Source: Gadus chalcogrammus
Taxonomy: Eukaryota > Chordata > Actinopteri > Gadiformes > Gadidae
Assembly (NCBI RefSeq): GCF_026213295.1
Contig: NC_079419.1
Coordinates: 23,017,318-23,081,317, forward strand
Length of the DNA: 64,000 nucleotides
Direction of reading: 5' to 3'
Shown here: positions 34,254 through 45,303 of the stretch, piece after piece
Layout of the letters: every line of letters begins with the position of its first letter
Position numbering within the stretch: position 1 is the first letter of the stretch
The notes under the pieces: generated by a model
Databases searched by the model: none
What the model was told of the DNA's origin: nothing
The model's input: only the letters and a program-made list of their open reading frames with translations
Position numbers and translations under genes: made by a program

Positions 34254-35789
34254 AATGGTAGTTTTCATTTCCCGACCTTAGCAGATAAGCCACAGTCATC
34301 TTTGTGCTGCACAGCGTTTTTTCTCTGGCTGCATTATTTAGTGAAGCTTTCATTGCGTTAGCGCAGGAGCCCGTTTTGACCTTTGTGTCTTTGTTCAGTG
34401 CATTCTCCTTTTTCACCCACTTATTGAATTTGTATAAATGTTGAGGTAAAACAAGGTTGATCTTTACTTGACTTTTGTTGCATAGCGTGCAATGATATTT
34501 TCTGAAAAGTGAAGACCTGTGAAAGACCTCTGAAAGCATATTTTGCTCATGCATCAGCTCTGCCGATGGTCTGGAAAACACTTTTCTGTGATTATCAGGC
34601 TAATATAAATGCCTATCTTAATCAGATATGTAAACTTCATTAAAATGCCGAAAAAAACAGCATGGATTGATACATATCCATCGGTTACATACACTGCAAC
34701 TTTGGTCTCAGTGATTATTTATAACCATTATTAAAAAATGTTCCCCATCAGACTTCATAGTGCGTGAGATGCACTTTTACAGCTTCCACCAGTCCAATGT
34801 ACAACCCCCTGTTTGTTATTTTCCCAATGCTAGGCTGTGTTCTAGTTTACATAATTCATTGGGGCCTAATTAAAGAGTATTCTAATTATTACAAGAGTGA
34901 CCTGTGCTCGCAGTTGGAACATCCCAGGGGTTATCCAAGTAATCAAAGGATGGGCTACTTCTACCTCCTAGCAGTTTGGTAAGAAATAAGCCAGCAGGAA
35001 TAATGAAAATAAATGTTTTACATTGTGAGGCTACAGTTTTGAGTTTTTTCTGAAAAAGTATTTTGAGATGAAGAGTCAACATCTCTGGTTATTCACATTG
35101 ATAAATATGGAAATAATAATAATGATTGTTTTAATAATGGTTTCCAAGATGAGCCAACAGGAAAAGCTCCTGGCCTCACGCCGCGCATGCCAGCAGCTTC
35201 TAAAATATCAATTGACGATGTCTCTGTTGTGTTCGGAGGATTAAGCATTCAGCGACCTGACAGTAATGCAATTAACAGATTACATTCTTTAATTTTCTTG
35301 ACACAAGCATATTTCAGGAAATGGACACCAATTAGGTACGCCTGACGTATCCTGACAAATACGAAGCATGCTGACTTTTCTAGAAGATTCTGTGACCCTT
35401 AAGAGATAGAAGAGTGCAGTAGTACTGCAGATTTATAACTCAACATTAAAGATGACACAAAACATACAGCAGCATCGGAGAAGGAACCACACAGGATACA
35501 GGTTCTCAAACGTTAATACAGCTCTCGCGCCCCTTACACTGCCCGACTGCGCAAACTGCCTTTTATTAACACACGTATACATTAACACACCACTTATTAA
35601 CTAACCAACCGAAACATTTCTATGCCGGTGATGGATTTTCCGCAACTCCACTGCCACCTAGGCATACAACAACCTTCTTGCGCCCAGGAGGGCGCTAGAA
35701 GGTCTAACTTATAACGGTTCGACCCCTCCCAGGATCCTTTGCGGCTCTCGGAAGCGGCGTCCACGCCAATGGTCGCCACAATACCTTAT
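34254..35789. other. No gene recognised between two retroelements
   Basis: A minus-strand frame of 127 codons (34198-34581) has a CTLC-type cysteine pair but no recognisable family and overlaps repeat B2. Nothing else was supported. Confidence 0.35.
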
Positions 35790-36154
35790 TGTGGGGGGAC
35801 GTGTGACGTCTGGCCTGCAGGGGGAGTATGGGCAGGTTGGGAGCGCACCGGATTGGCTGGGGGGGTTGGACCTGAGTGCCAGCAGGTGTCAGCACTCAGG
35901 CCAATCAGGGAGTGTTTGTATTTATGTGCCTGCTTTGTGGTTAGTAGGGGAACCGGGGAGCAGAGAGAGAGAGGTCCAACGCGTTCCGTACCAGAGATCG
36001 CATGTCGTGGATCGCCGAACGCGAGGACCCTCCTGGACATTACTTTCAATTTTAGTTTGAAGTCTCTGTTTTGTTTTGTTACGCTTTGCAATAAAAACGC
36101 TCCCAGTGCGGGAAGATGAACTGTGGCCTCCGTGCACTCTATGAACCTGCTACA
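35790..36154 (+). repeat. 5' LTR of the Gmr1-like element
   Basis: 365 bp, from TGTGGGGGGACGTGTGACG to CCTGCTACA (TG...CA ends). It contains TTGCAATAAAAACG at about 36087, a likely poly(A) signal. Its first 185 bp recur at 49335-49519. Confidence 0.85.
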
Positions 36155-36155
36155 G

Positions 36156-36173
36156 TGGAGCCCAAAGTGGAGC
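36156..36173 (+). other. Primer binding site
   Basis: TGGAGCCCAAAGTGGAGC starts one base after the LTR with the TGG needed to pair with a tRNA CCA end. The tRNA was not identified. Confidence 0.6.
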
Positions 36174-36183
36174 GGGCGCAGAC

Positions 36184-36765
36184 ATGGACCAGTCACCGCT
36201 AGGAAGCGTGCTCGGGCATCAGGCCCAGATGGCGGAACGGCGGGGCCAGCTCCAGCAGACCCAAAGCGAGGTGCTCCCAGAGCTGGCCCAGTCCTTGGCG
36301 GCCGATCGGGCCGTCCTACGGGAGCTCCTCGCCTCCGGGGGACGCCTCCGGGGGACCGTCCCTTCGCCTTTGCCCAGCAGCTGCGGGACCAGGCGAGGAG
36401 GTGGCTGGTTCCAGACCAGAACTCGGCAGAGGACGTGGTGGAGCAGGTGGCCCTGGAGAGGTTCGTTGAGGGGCTTCCGGCCAGGACCTCCGCCTGGGTC
36501 CGGTACCACCGGCCCGAGAGCCTCTCCGCTGCAGTCGACCTGGCGGAGAGCCAACTGCAGCCCCCACCAACGGCCCAGCGACCACCAACACCGGTCCCAC
36601 GCACCGGTGCAGCTGCCCTACGACGGGACAGGCCAAGCCCGGTGCCGAGGGCACGTGAATCATCTCCCACCCCCACTCCACAGACGGACGCTCAAACGGC
36701 AGGGGAGGTGCTGGAGGTGCGGGCGGCCTGGTCACTTCCGGCGGGATTGCCCTCTAATGGAGGTG
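36184..36765 (+). pseudogene. gag: gag of the Gmr1-like element: SCAN-like capsid and CCHC zinc knuckle
   Basis: Structural polyprotein of the retroelement. It starts at ATG 36184, shifts frame near 36345, and returns to the first frame before the zinc knuckle. The block 36381-36557 begins LRDQARRWLVPDQNSAEDVV and ends with an HRPESLSAAVDLAESQL motif. It resembles the SCAN domain of vertebrate zinc-finger proteins, which is thought to derive from a Gmr1-like capsid. CWRCGRPGHFRRDC (36709-36750) is a C-x2-C-x4-H-x4-C RNA-binding knuckle. Two compensating frameshifts make this copy a pseudogene. Confidence 0.75.
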
Positions 36766-37115
36766 GGCCAGGTCGTCCGCGTCACCGGTGCCCCGTCTCC
36801 TCCCCACGGTCCCGGCGAGGTGTACCATATCCCTGTGAGGAAACAGCGGGGTACGCACCAGGCACTGTTGGACTCAGGCTGCATGCAGACCATGATCCAC
36901 CAGCGTCTGGTGCGGTCCGAGGCTTTGGTGGAGGCGTCAAGCGTTTTGGTGAAGTGTATACACGTGGATGTGGACGAGTATCCTTCGAAATTCGTTGTGG
37001 GGGGAAAAAGCATTGTGTTAAGGTGGCGGTTAGTTCGAGCCTCACGCATCCCTTGATTCTTGGGTTGGATTGGGCTGGGTTTCCACAGGCTGTTATTAGG
37101 GGGACTATGGGGGTG
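36766..37115 (+). pseudogene. pro: Aspartic protease of the Gmr1-like element
   Basis: HQALLDSGCMQTMIHQRLV holds the catalytic D-S-G triad (Asp codon at 36871). The frame breaks at the G/A homopolymer run near 37000-37015, and the rest, with LILGLDWAGF, continues in another frame to about 37110. It would process the gag-pol polyprotein if intact. Confidence 0.7.
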
Positions 37116-37331
37116 CGGGCACGACCGGTAGGGACATGTAAGTCGTGTGCTGTGTTCTGCGCCGAGGCGGGGGCGGCCGACGCCGAGGTTCCCACCGGTG
37201 GAGGATTTCCCCCTCGAGCAGTCTCGGGACGCCACACTGAGCTCAGCCTACGACCAGGTGATGGTTATTGATGGGAGTAAGGTTCCGGCCAGACGCAGCG
37301 TTGACTTACCCACACTATATATTGTAACCCA

Positions 37332-38360
37332 ATGGCGTGCCATTTGGGGTACGATAAAACACTTAACCGGATAATGGCCCGGTTCTATTGGTCGGGGATT
37401 CGGGCGGAGGTACGCAGGTGGTGCGCATCCTGCCCCGAGTGCCAGTTGGTGAATCCCCCGGCCGTCCCCAGGGCTCCTTTATTGCCCCTTCCACTGGTGG
37501 AAGCCCCCTTCGACCGCGTTGGCATGGACAATATGGGGCCATTAGAACGTTCCTCACACGGCTATCAATTTGTGTTGTGTCCTGATCGACTACGCAACCC
37601 GATACCCGGAAGCAATTCCGTTGCTCAACATCTCCGCGAAGAGTGTTGCGCAGGCGTTGTTTCATGTCATATCGCGGGTGGGAATCCCGAAAGAGATTCT
37701 CACTGACCAGGGCACCAATTTCATGTCACGCATGATTAGGGAACTTTACGGCTTGTTAAAGGTCAAGGCCATCCGCACAAGCGTCTATCACCCAGCCACA
37801 GACGGCTTGTGTGAGAGGTTCAACCGGACGTTAAAGTCTATGATCCGTAAGTTCGTACACGAGGATGCTCGGAATTGGCATCAATGGCTAGACCCTCTGT
37901 TGTTTGCAGTGCGGGAAGTGCCCCAGGCTTCCACGGGTTTTCCCCATTTGAGTTGCTTTATTGGCTCAAGCCCAGGGGCGTCCTGGACCTCATTAAAGAA
38001 AACTGGGAGGAGGGGGCTAGTGACAGCAAGAACGAAATCCAGTACGTCATGGACTTGCGTAAAAAGCTTCACTCACTAGGGGTTTTGTCACGTGAGCACT
38101 TGCACCGAGCCCAGGAGAGTCAGAGATGCCTGTACGACAGAGGGACTAGATTACGCAATCTCACTCCGGGGGATAAGGTCCTTGTACTATTGCCCACCTC
38201 TAGCACCAAATTACTCGCGAAGTGGCAAGGGCCCTTTGTGGTCACATGGCGGGTTGGGGACGTGGGTTACGAGGTGGCGCGTTCGGACAGGGGCGAAAAC
38301 AAGCAGGTCTACCACATCAACCTCCTAAAGAGGTGGAACGATGCGGTCCCTGTCGCGTTT
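37332..38360 (+). pseudogene. int: Integrase of the Gmr1-like element, located upstream of RT
   Basis: The enzyme would join retroelement cDNA to the host chromosome. The zinc-binding end is partial (ACHLGYDKTLNRIMARFYW, then CASCPEC). The catalytic core holds Asp in GMDNMGPL (37527), Asp in LTDQGTNF (37705) and Glu in CERFNRTL (37813). The last two are 35 residues apart, the D35E signature. A GPY/F-type module (KWQGPFVV) and VYHINLLKRW close the protein. Frame changes occur near 37570 and 37935. RT sequence begins directly after it with no LTR between. Confidence 0.85.
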
Positions 38361-38479
38361 GCGTCAACGTTACAGGAGAGGGAAGAGCTCGGGCCGGACG
38401 TCCCTAGCCCAGGCCCCACCCCCCCGGTCGGTCAGGGCAAGGGTCTCTCAGGGAGTCAGGCGCGGGACGTTGCCGGTCT

Positions 38480-38679
38480 GCAACTCCGGTTCGCCGGCGT
38501 CTTTTCGCCCCTACTCCGGTCGCACCCCGCTAATTACTCACAACATCGAGACGCAACTCCTCGACCACGCCTGGTTTAAGTTGGGCGTGGTCGAGGAGTC
38601 TCACAGTGACTGGTGCATTCCCGTCGTGCTTGTGGGGAAGCCGGATGGGTCTGTCCGGTTCTGTGTGGACTATCGTAGG
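38480..38679 (+). pseudogene. pol: Reverse transcriptase, first part (Gmr1-like)
   Basis: The frame contains LGVVEESHSDWCIPVVLVGK and FCVDYRRVN, the first conserved RT blocks. It is cut by the palindromic element at 38689 and resumes at 43803. A 13-bp inverted repeat lies at 38562-38599 just before the conserved block. Confidence 0.85.
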
Positions 38680-38863
38680 GTGAATGCCAACCCAGTCGCC
38701 AAGAAAAAACGTTGACGGTGTACGTTTCCATGAACACTGGATACGTAGCATTTCAACGTAAAAAATAGCGTGTTATACCTACAGTATCCACGCGTGCCGC
38801 TGTGGAGGCGGGTTTCGGGGTTTGGGTTTCACGGCTTTCGCGGCAAATTGTGGACACGATTGT

Positions 38864-38998
38864 TTAGGGGGGGGGGGGAGGTAGACTGTTGTTGACCGGG
38901 GAGGGGGGGGGGGGGAGACACGTTTGTTGAGGGGGGGGGGACGACACGTTTGTTGAGGGGGGGGGGGGGAGGAGACACGTTTGTAGGGGGGGGCACGC
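38864..38998 (+). repeat. Clustered G-runs in the left arm of foldback element 1
   Basis: Five or more runs of 7-13 G separated by 'gacacgtttgttga' type spacers. The right arm carries the C-run complement at about 43473-43630. The arrangement could form G-quadruplexes; the two arms differ in run length. Confidence 0.8.
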
Positions 38999-39835
38999 TC
39001 AACAACGAGAGTTGGTTTTTATTGAACGCTCGACAAGGAGAGTTGGTTTTTATTGAACGAGACTTCAACACGGAACAGCTGCACGAAACGATGGTCACGT
39101 CACTCTCGGTGACGGTGTCGACAACAATGAACACACGAACAATGTTAATAGAACAACACACAACCACATAACATCCCGAACCCATTAACCCCACTTAATC
39201 CTAACAACAAAACAAGTTAACAAAAGCCCCTTTTGTCAACTGACAACCCCAATTCCCAGAATCCCCCGCGGCTCCGGAACACGGCGTAGCTTATATTAAT
39301 CTTTATTATCTGAATGGGAAATGCAATATTTTAGGACAGATACACCATTAAACGCGTTTCTAATGACATTTCTAGCGAGAAATGTACATTTTCCTTACAT
39401 AATCTTCAGTCAGTGAATGTGTATGATCTTTATTAATCTTTATTATCTGAATGGGAAATGCAATATTTTAGGACCGATTCACCGTTAAACGTGTTTCTAA
39501 TAACATTTCTAGCGAGAAATATACTTTTTACTTGCATAATCTTCAGTCAGTGATTGTGTCTGATCTTTAGTTTTATAGTTATTAGGATTTGATCGGCTCG
39601 CTCGCATGTTTCAACGACGTCAGGTTGTTAGGGACGCTGCTTTCGCTAAACTAGCAGCTCACGTGCTTCCTGCGTTTTTGTTATTAAACTGTTACTTTAT
39701 GTAACTTTTAATGATATCATCTTGTTAGAAACACGTATATCTGAGAGCCAACCCAGTCGCCAAAAGCATACGTTGACAGTGTACGTTTCGTGAACACTGG
39801 ATTACGTCGCATTTCAACACAAAATAGCGTGTTAT

Positions 39836-39930
39836 ACACACACACGCACGCACACACACACAAGCACACACACGCACACGCACGCACAGACACACACAGA
39901 CACAGACACACACACACACACACGCACAAG
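39836..39930. repeat. CA-rich microsatellite, left arm; mirrored as GT at 42500-42597
   Basis: CA/CACG repeats in the left arm of foldback element 1 have a GT/GC counterpart at the mirror position of the right arm. Confidence 0.9.
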
Positions 39931-41414
39931 GTGCATTTCGCTGCTAAAACAACAACAAAATTCCCTCAAATATTCTTACTAAAGAACCGTTTTCCAAAGA
40001 ACGAAATGTAAACCAATGCATTCTGAATGGGAGTGTTTCTCAGATTCTTCCATGCTACACAGAACGAAATGTAAACCCATGCAAATAAAGACTTCATGGT
40101 CATAATAATTTAAATATCATTAATCTCCTGAGTGTGTTGGGTGGTATTCTATTTTTTTCAACGGGGCTGCATCCAGTCACTTGACCGTCATGGTTGCTAT
40201 GGTGGTTGCTATCGACCGCCCCCTCTAATCCTTACATGGCTCTAAAAACCACGCGGCAAAGGAGCTGCCGTAAATGGTGTTGTTTTCGTCGTAAACTGGG
40301 GTCCGACGGTTAAAAAATAGACCGATATTCCGAGGTATCCTTAAAAGGCAGCTTGGATGTTTTTATTTTCTGCAGTTTAGACTTCTTCTATAACCTATTT
40401 TTGAAAGCAAAACACCAAGTTCATTGATTTAACGAGGCAGGGTTATTTGAAACAATTTATTCAATAAATATTTGTGAGAGGTCATTCCTTCTCCTGAGTT
40501 TGCTTCCTATTTATGTCTAGTGTACACCCCTACTGTCCAAAAGCATCCCCCCCCCCCAATATGGATTTGGAGAGTTGTTGCCACGTCCCAGTGTTGGAAG
40601 TATCATCAAATATGGAAGAGGGCATTCAATTATACTACAATGATCAATTAGGAGGCCGAAGCCCTAAAGGAAGTGATGCAATAGGTGACTGAGGCGAGAA
40701 CATTTAAGTAAACTGTACCTTGGGGTCTCTTATATATCAAAGGGGGTTTCAAAGGACGCATATAAGCTTCAACCTGTGCCTCCAGCCCTACAGGAAATGA
40801 CTCAGCAAGTGCTCCATCTCGTTGCACCTGCACCCAGCGGCTCGCTTGCAAGATTTTGGCCTGAAGTTCTTCCCAGACCTATACCCTATCAGTCCAACAT
40901 GCATATCTGAGAATCAGGCCTCTCTTCAATAATGACAAAATGTTATGAGAGAAATACAGATTCACTTTTTGTTATCTCATAAGCGGCGTGGTGCCGGCTC
41001 CTTTTGACCTTTTGACCCCAGACTTCAAAGACGTGGCCACAGGCCAGCTGTGTCTACACACATTAAGCCACAAATATACACCTCCATTCCGCAAAAAATG
41101 GGGCCTAGAAACTAACCTCTGTCTTATGTACAGTGACTGTACTGTTGGAGGTCACGCCCCTTTTCCGGCCTTTTCGAGATAGCTAGGGATGCTAAAATGT
41201 TTACACACATTTCCCGGGGCCCCGAGAACGACATATCCAAGATTTGTAGTTCTAGCCCATAGAGAAAAAAAGTTGGTTCAGAATGTGGTGGAAAAACAGT
41301 TTTTGAGATAGGAAGGTCCTACCCCCCTCAAATTTGAATACCATATTCTAGGGCCTAACTGGGACCCGCACCGAAACTTGGCCCGGTCGGACCCCGAGTG
41401 CAGGAAGGGGGGGC

Positions 41415-42222
41415 CTGGACTTTCATAATCTTCGCTCGGTGTATGTAAAGGATGTTTGGTCGGATGTTATGACGAAGAATCATAATGTGAATGGGAATAT
41501 TCTATTAATGTCTTGATATCATCTTTCGTCTCAACACTTCTGCTGCAGCCGCTTAAAGTCTCACTCCGAGAACCTTAAAATATGAATCAATCCATTAGGA
41601 GTATGAAAATATCTTCCCGGTCGTGCAACAGGGCAAACAAGGTGTCCTTTGACATCTACGTTTCGAGACGATTGCAACAGTGCCACACATGATCATATTT
41701 GAATATGTTTCGGGGTAGTAATTAGCTGTCGATTTTGGAGGCCTTTATCAATAATGACCAGCTATAGATTTGCTTCCCGATGGAGATTTTTGACAAATTA
41801 CATGTTAATTAGCATCTACACGTTAAGCTGAGTCCAATGAGATCAAGCTCGCCCTCTTGCTACACCGAGATCATGTCCTAGACCTAGGTGTACCATGTAA
41901 AATACATGTTACCATTAGCTAGAGTGTCATGCTTGGTGTCATTGGACTCAGCTCAACGTGCAGATGCTAAATAACATGTCATTTGTCACAAATTTTTATC
42001 GGGAAGCAAATCAATAGCTGCTCATTATTGATTAAGGCCTCCAATTTCGACAGCTAATTACTACCATTAAACATGTTCAAATATGCTCATGTGTGGCACC
42101 GTTGCAATTGCCTGGAAGCGTAGATGTTGGAGGACACCTTGTTCGTCCTCCAACGCCACCGGGAAGATATTTGCATGCTTCTGATTGACTAATGAATTGA
42201 TTCAGCTATTCCCCCAGAAGTC
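41415..42222. repeat. Older central palindrome of foldback element 1
   Basis: Left blocks such as 'gtagtaattagctgtcgatt' and 'aacaaggtgtcc' reappear inverted at about 42045-42160, and 'gctgagtccaatga' at about 41828 reappears inverted near 41940. The centre is near 41895. Arm identity is clearly lower than in the outer layers, roughly three quarters in one stretch compared by eye. Confidence 0.75.
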
Positions 42223-42496
42223 TGGGGTCAAAAGGTCAAAAGGAGACGGCACCAGCCCCGTTGAAAAAAATAGAATACCACCCAACACACTCAGGAGATT
42301 AATGATATTTAAATTATTATGACCATGAAGTCTTTATTTGCATGGGTTTACATTTCGTTCTGTGTAGCATGGAAAAATCGGAGAAACACTCCCATTCAGA
42401 ATGCATTGGTTTACATTTCGTTCTTTGGAAAACGGTTCTTTAGTAATAATATTTGAGGGAATATTTTTTTGTTGTTGTTTTAGCAGCGAAATGCAC

Positions 42497-42529
<33 letters not shown>

Positions 42530-43802
42530 CTGTGTGTGTCTGTGCGTGCGTGTGCGTGTGTGTGCTTGTGTGTGTGTGCGTGCGTGTGTGTGTATAACAC
42601 GCTATTTTATGTTGAAATGCGACGTAATCCAGTGTTCACGAAACGTACACTGTCAACGTATGCTTTTGGCGACTGGGTTGGCTCTCAGATATACGTGTTT
42701 CTAACAAGATGATATCATTAAAAGTTACATAAAGTAACAGTTTAATAACACAAACGCAGGAAGCACGTGAGCTGCTAGTTTAGCGAAAGCAGCGTCCCTA
42801 TTCCTAACAACCTGACGTCGTTGAAACATGCGAGCGAGCCGATCAAATCCTAATAACTATAAAACTAAAGATCAGACACAATCACTGACTGAAGATTATG
42901 CAAGTAAAAAGTATATTTCTCGCTAGAAATGTTATTAGAAACACGTTTAACGGTGAATCGGTCCTAAAATATTGCATTTCCCATTCAGATAATAAAGATT
43001 AATAAAGATCATACACATTCACTGACTGAAGATTATGTAAGGAAAATGTACATTTCTCGCTAGAAATGTCATTAGAAACGCGTTTAATGGTGTATCTGTC
43101 CTAAAATATTGCATTTCCCATTCAGATAATAAAGATTAATATAGGTTACGCCGTGTTCCGGAGCCGCGGGGGATTCTGGGAATTGGGGTTGTCAGTTGAC
43201 AAAAGGGGCTTTTGTTAACTTGTTTTGTTGTTAGGATTAAGTGGGGTTAATGGGTTCGGGATGTTATGTGGTTGTGTGTTGTTCTATTAACATTGTTCAT
43301 GTGTTCATTGTTGTCGACACCGTCACCGAGAGTGACGTGACCATCGTTTCGTGCAGCTGTTCCGTGTTGAAGTCTCGTTCAATAAAAACCAACTCTCGTT
43401 GTCGAGCGTTCAATAAAAACCAACTCTCGTTGTCGAGCGTTCAATAAAAACCAACTCTCGTTGTCGAGCGTGCCCTCCCCCCCTACAAACGTGTCTCCCC
43501 CCCCCCCCTCAACAAACGTGTGTCCCCCCCCTACAATCGTGTCGTCGTCGTCCCCCTCAACAAACGTGTCTCCCCCCCCCCCCCCCCCCCCCCGGTCAAC
43601 AACAGTCTACCTCCCCCCCCCCCCTGAACAATCGTGTCCACAATTTGCCGCGAAAGCCGTGAAACCCAAACCCCGAAACCCGCCTCCACAGCGGCACGCG
43701 TGGATACTGTAGGTATAACACGCTATTTTTTACGTTGAAATGCTACCTATCCAGTGTTCATGGAAACGTACACCGTCAACGTTTTTTCTTGGCGACTGGG
43801 TT

Positions 43803-44551
43803 GTGAATACAGTGTCGAAGTTCGACGCCTACCCAATGCTTCGGATCGACGAGCTTGTGGACCGGCTTGGCATTGCCACCTATAATACGACTCTGGACTG
43901 CACGAAGGGCTACTGGCAGATTCCGTTATCTCCAGCAGCCCGGGAAAAAACAGCCTTCTCCACTCCGCTCGGTCTGTACCAGTTTAAGGTGCTTCCGTTC
44001 GGGTTGTTCGGGGCCCCGGCCACGTTTCAGCGGCTGATGGACCGGGTGTTACGGCCCCACGCCGCATATGCTGCTGCCTACATTGATGACTTCGTCATCT
44101 ATAGCGGAACGTGGGATCAGCATATGCGGCAGGTGGCGGCCGTTCTTCAGTCGCTGAGACGGGCGGGGTTCACGGCCAACCTCAGGAAGTGTGTGATCGG
44201 GCGGAGGGAGATCCAGTATCTGGGGTACCACCTGGAGGGGGGAAGGTCCGGCCACAGGTCGCGAAGACCGCAGCGGTCACCACCTCCCCTTGGCCCAGGA
44301 CCAAGAAAGAGGTGAGGCGGTTCTTGGGGCTGGCGGGGTATTACCGGCAGTTTTTACCACACTTCTCCGACCTGGCCAGCCCCTTGACCGACCTCACCCG
44401 TAAGAGGGCCCCAGATACAGTCCAGTGGTCGGAGCCATGTCAGGTGTCGTTTGAGGCTATTAAAACAGCCCTCTGTGGAAAGTCGGTCCAGTGTGCTCCT
44501 AACTTAGATCTCCCTTTCTCCCTGCAGACGGACGCGTCGGATAGGGGGTTG
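43803..44551 (+). pseudogene. pol: Reverse transcriptase, second part (Gmr1-like)
   Basis: The frame resumes with VSKFDAYPMLRIDELVDRLG and includes LDCTKGYWQIPLS, LPFGLFGAPATFQRLMDRVL and the polymerase active site AYIDDFVIYS (YIDD at 44079-44090). A frameshift near 44240-44290 precedes the thumb block FLGLAGYYRQFLPHFSDLAS. FSLQTDASDRGLG opens RNase H and is then cut by the LTR at 44557. Confidence 0.9.
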
Positions 44552-44556
44552 GGCAC

Positions 44557-44707
44557 TGTAGTGTTTGCGACACTGCCGTATATTGGTTGGTCATGACGTA
44601 GTACTGGAACGAGTAAGACGTGCATCGGAGATCCCGGAGATAAACCTGAGTTCATGCAAACAGTTGTCCGTTCGTCTCATTTCAATATGATAACCTACAA
44701 CATCACA
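44557..44707 (+). repeat. 5' LTR (151 bp) of the K02A2.6-like element
   Basis: It starts TGTAGTGTTTGCGACACTGC and ends CTACAACATCACA. It is followed by the PBS TGGCGACGAGGAT at about 44709. Confidence 0.9.
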
Positions 44708-44760
44708 CTGGCGACGAGGATAAATATGGAACAATAAAGTCTAGCAGCGATGAGAAATAT

Positions 44761-45303
44761 GTGTTTATAATAAACAGCAACAGTGGCAATATGCAGCCAC
44801 AGACATGCATCAAGCTCAACTGTACCAAGATATCAGCACTCATAGACTCTGGAGCTGCAGTGAATATTATCAGTGAGTCTGTTTTCAACACAATGACTCC
44901 ACGCCCGCAGCTCACCACAGTCAGTGTAAAGATATATCCTTATGGCTGTACCAACTCACTGCCCATAGCTGGAGCATTCAACTGTGATATAGAGGTAGGG
45001 AACAAAAAGACTAAGGGTGTGTTCTACGTGCTGGAGGGTGATGGCTGCTCCCTGTTAAGCTACCAAACAGCCGATGAGCTTGGCCTGATCAAAATAGTCA
45101 ACAGCGTCTCATCCACAAGCGGCCGAACAGTGGCAGACGAGCTGGTGGACAGTTATCCAGAGCTCTTCCAGGGAATAGGCAAACTAAAAGATTTTCAAAT
45201 CAAGCTACACATCAACAAAGACGTGCAGCCTACCTGTCAGCCACACCGGCGGGTGCCGTTTCACATCCGAAAAAAAGTTGAAGACGAACTGCTGAAACGA
45301 TGA
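44761..45303 (+). pseudogene. pro: Protease and start of pol, K02A2.6-like element
   Basis: ALIDSGAAVNIIS holds the catalytic D-S-G (Asp codon at 44845). The frame runs on into the linker and first RT residues (QPHRRVPFHIRKKVEDELL) and ends at TGA 45301-45303. Homology continues in the next frame, so a one-base loss near 45300 probably broke the polyprotein. Confidence 0.85.

Larger units (their letters stand above)
38689..43802. mobile_element. Giant palindromic (foldback) element 1, inserted in RT
   Basis: Both ends start AACCCAGTCGCCAAGAAAAA in opposite orientation, and long arms follow almost base for base. Near 39280-39450 versus 43000-43160 the arms look about 99% identical. The flanks GTGAATGC (38680-38687) and GTGAATAC (43803-43810) look like an 8-9 bp target duplication with one or two changes. 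Layers from outside in: outer arm (38689-39292 / 43143-43802), core arm shared with element 2 (from 39293 and to 43142), and an older central palindrome (about 41415-42222) with visibly lower arm identity. No transposase frame was found; open frames in it mirror one another. Confidence 0.8.

Noticed and set aside
34198..34581. 127-codon minus-strand frame with a CTLC cysteine pair
   Set aside because: It overlaps repeat B2 of the Ngaro-like element at one end and shows no recognisable domain.
36381..36557. A host SCAN zinc-finger gene
   Set aside because: The SCAN-like block is in frame context with a retroelement LTR, CCHC knuckle, protease and integrase, so it is the element's capsid.
40988..41182. 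Frame starting MVPAPFDLLTPDFKDVA, recurring at 56679-56873
   Set aside because: It recurs only because both palindromic elements share the same arm DNA; it is short, has no known domain and no start context.
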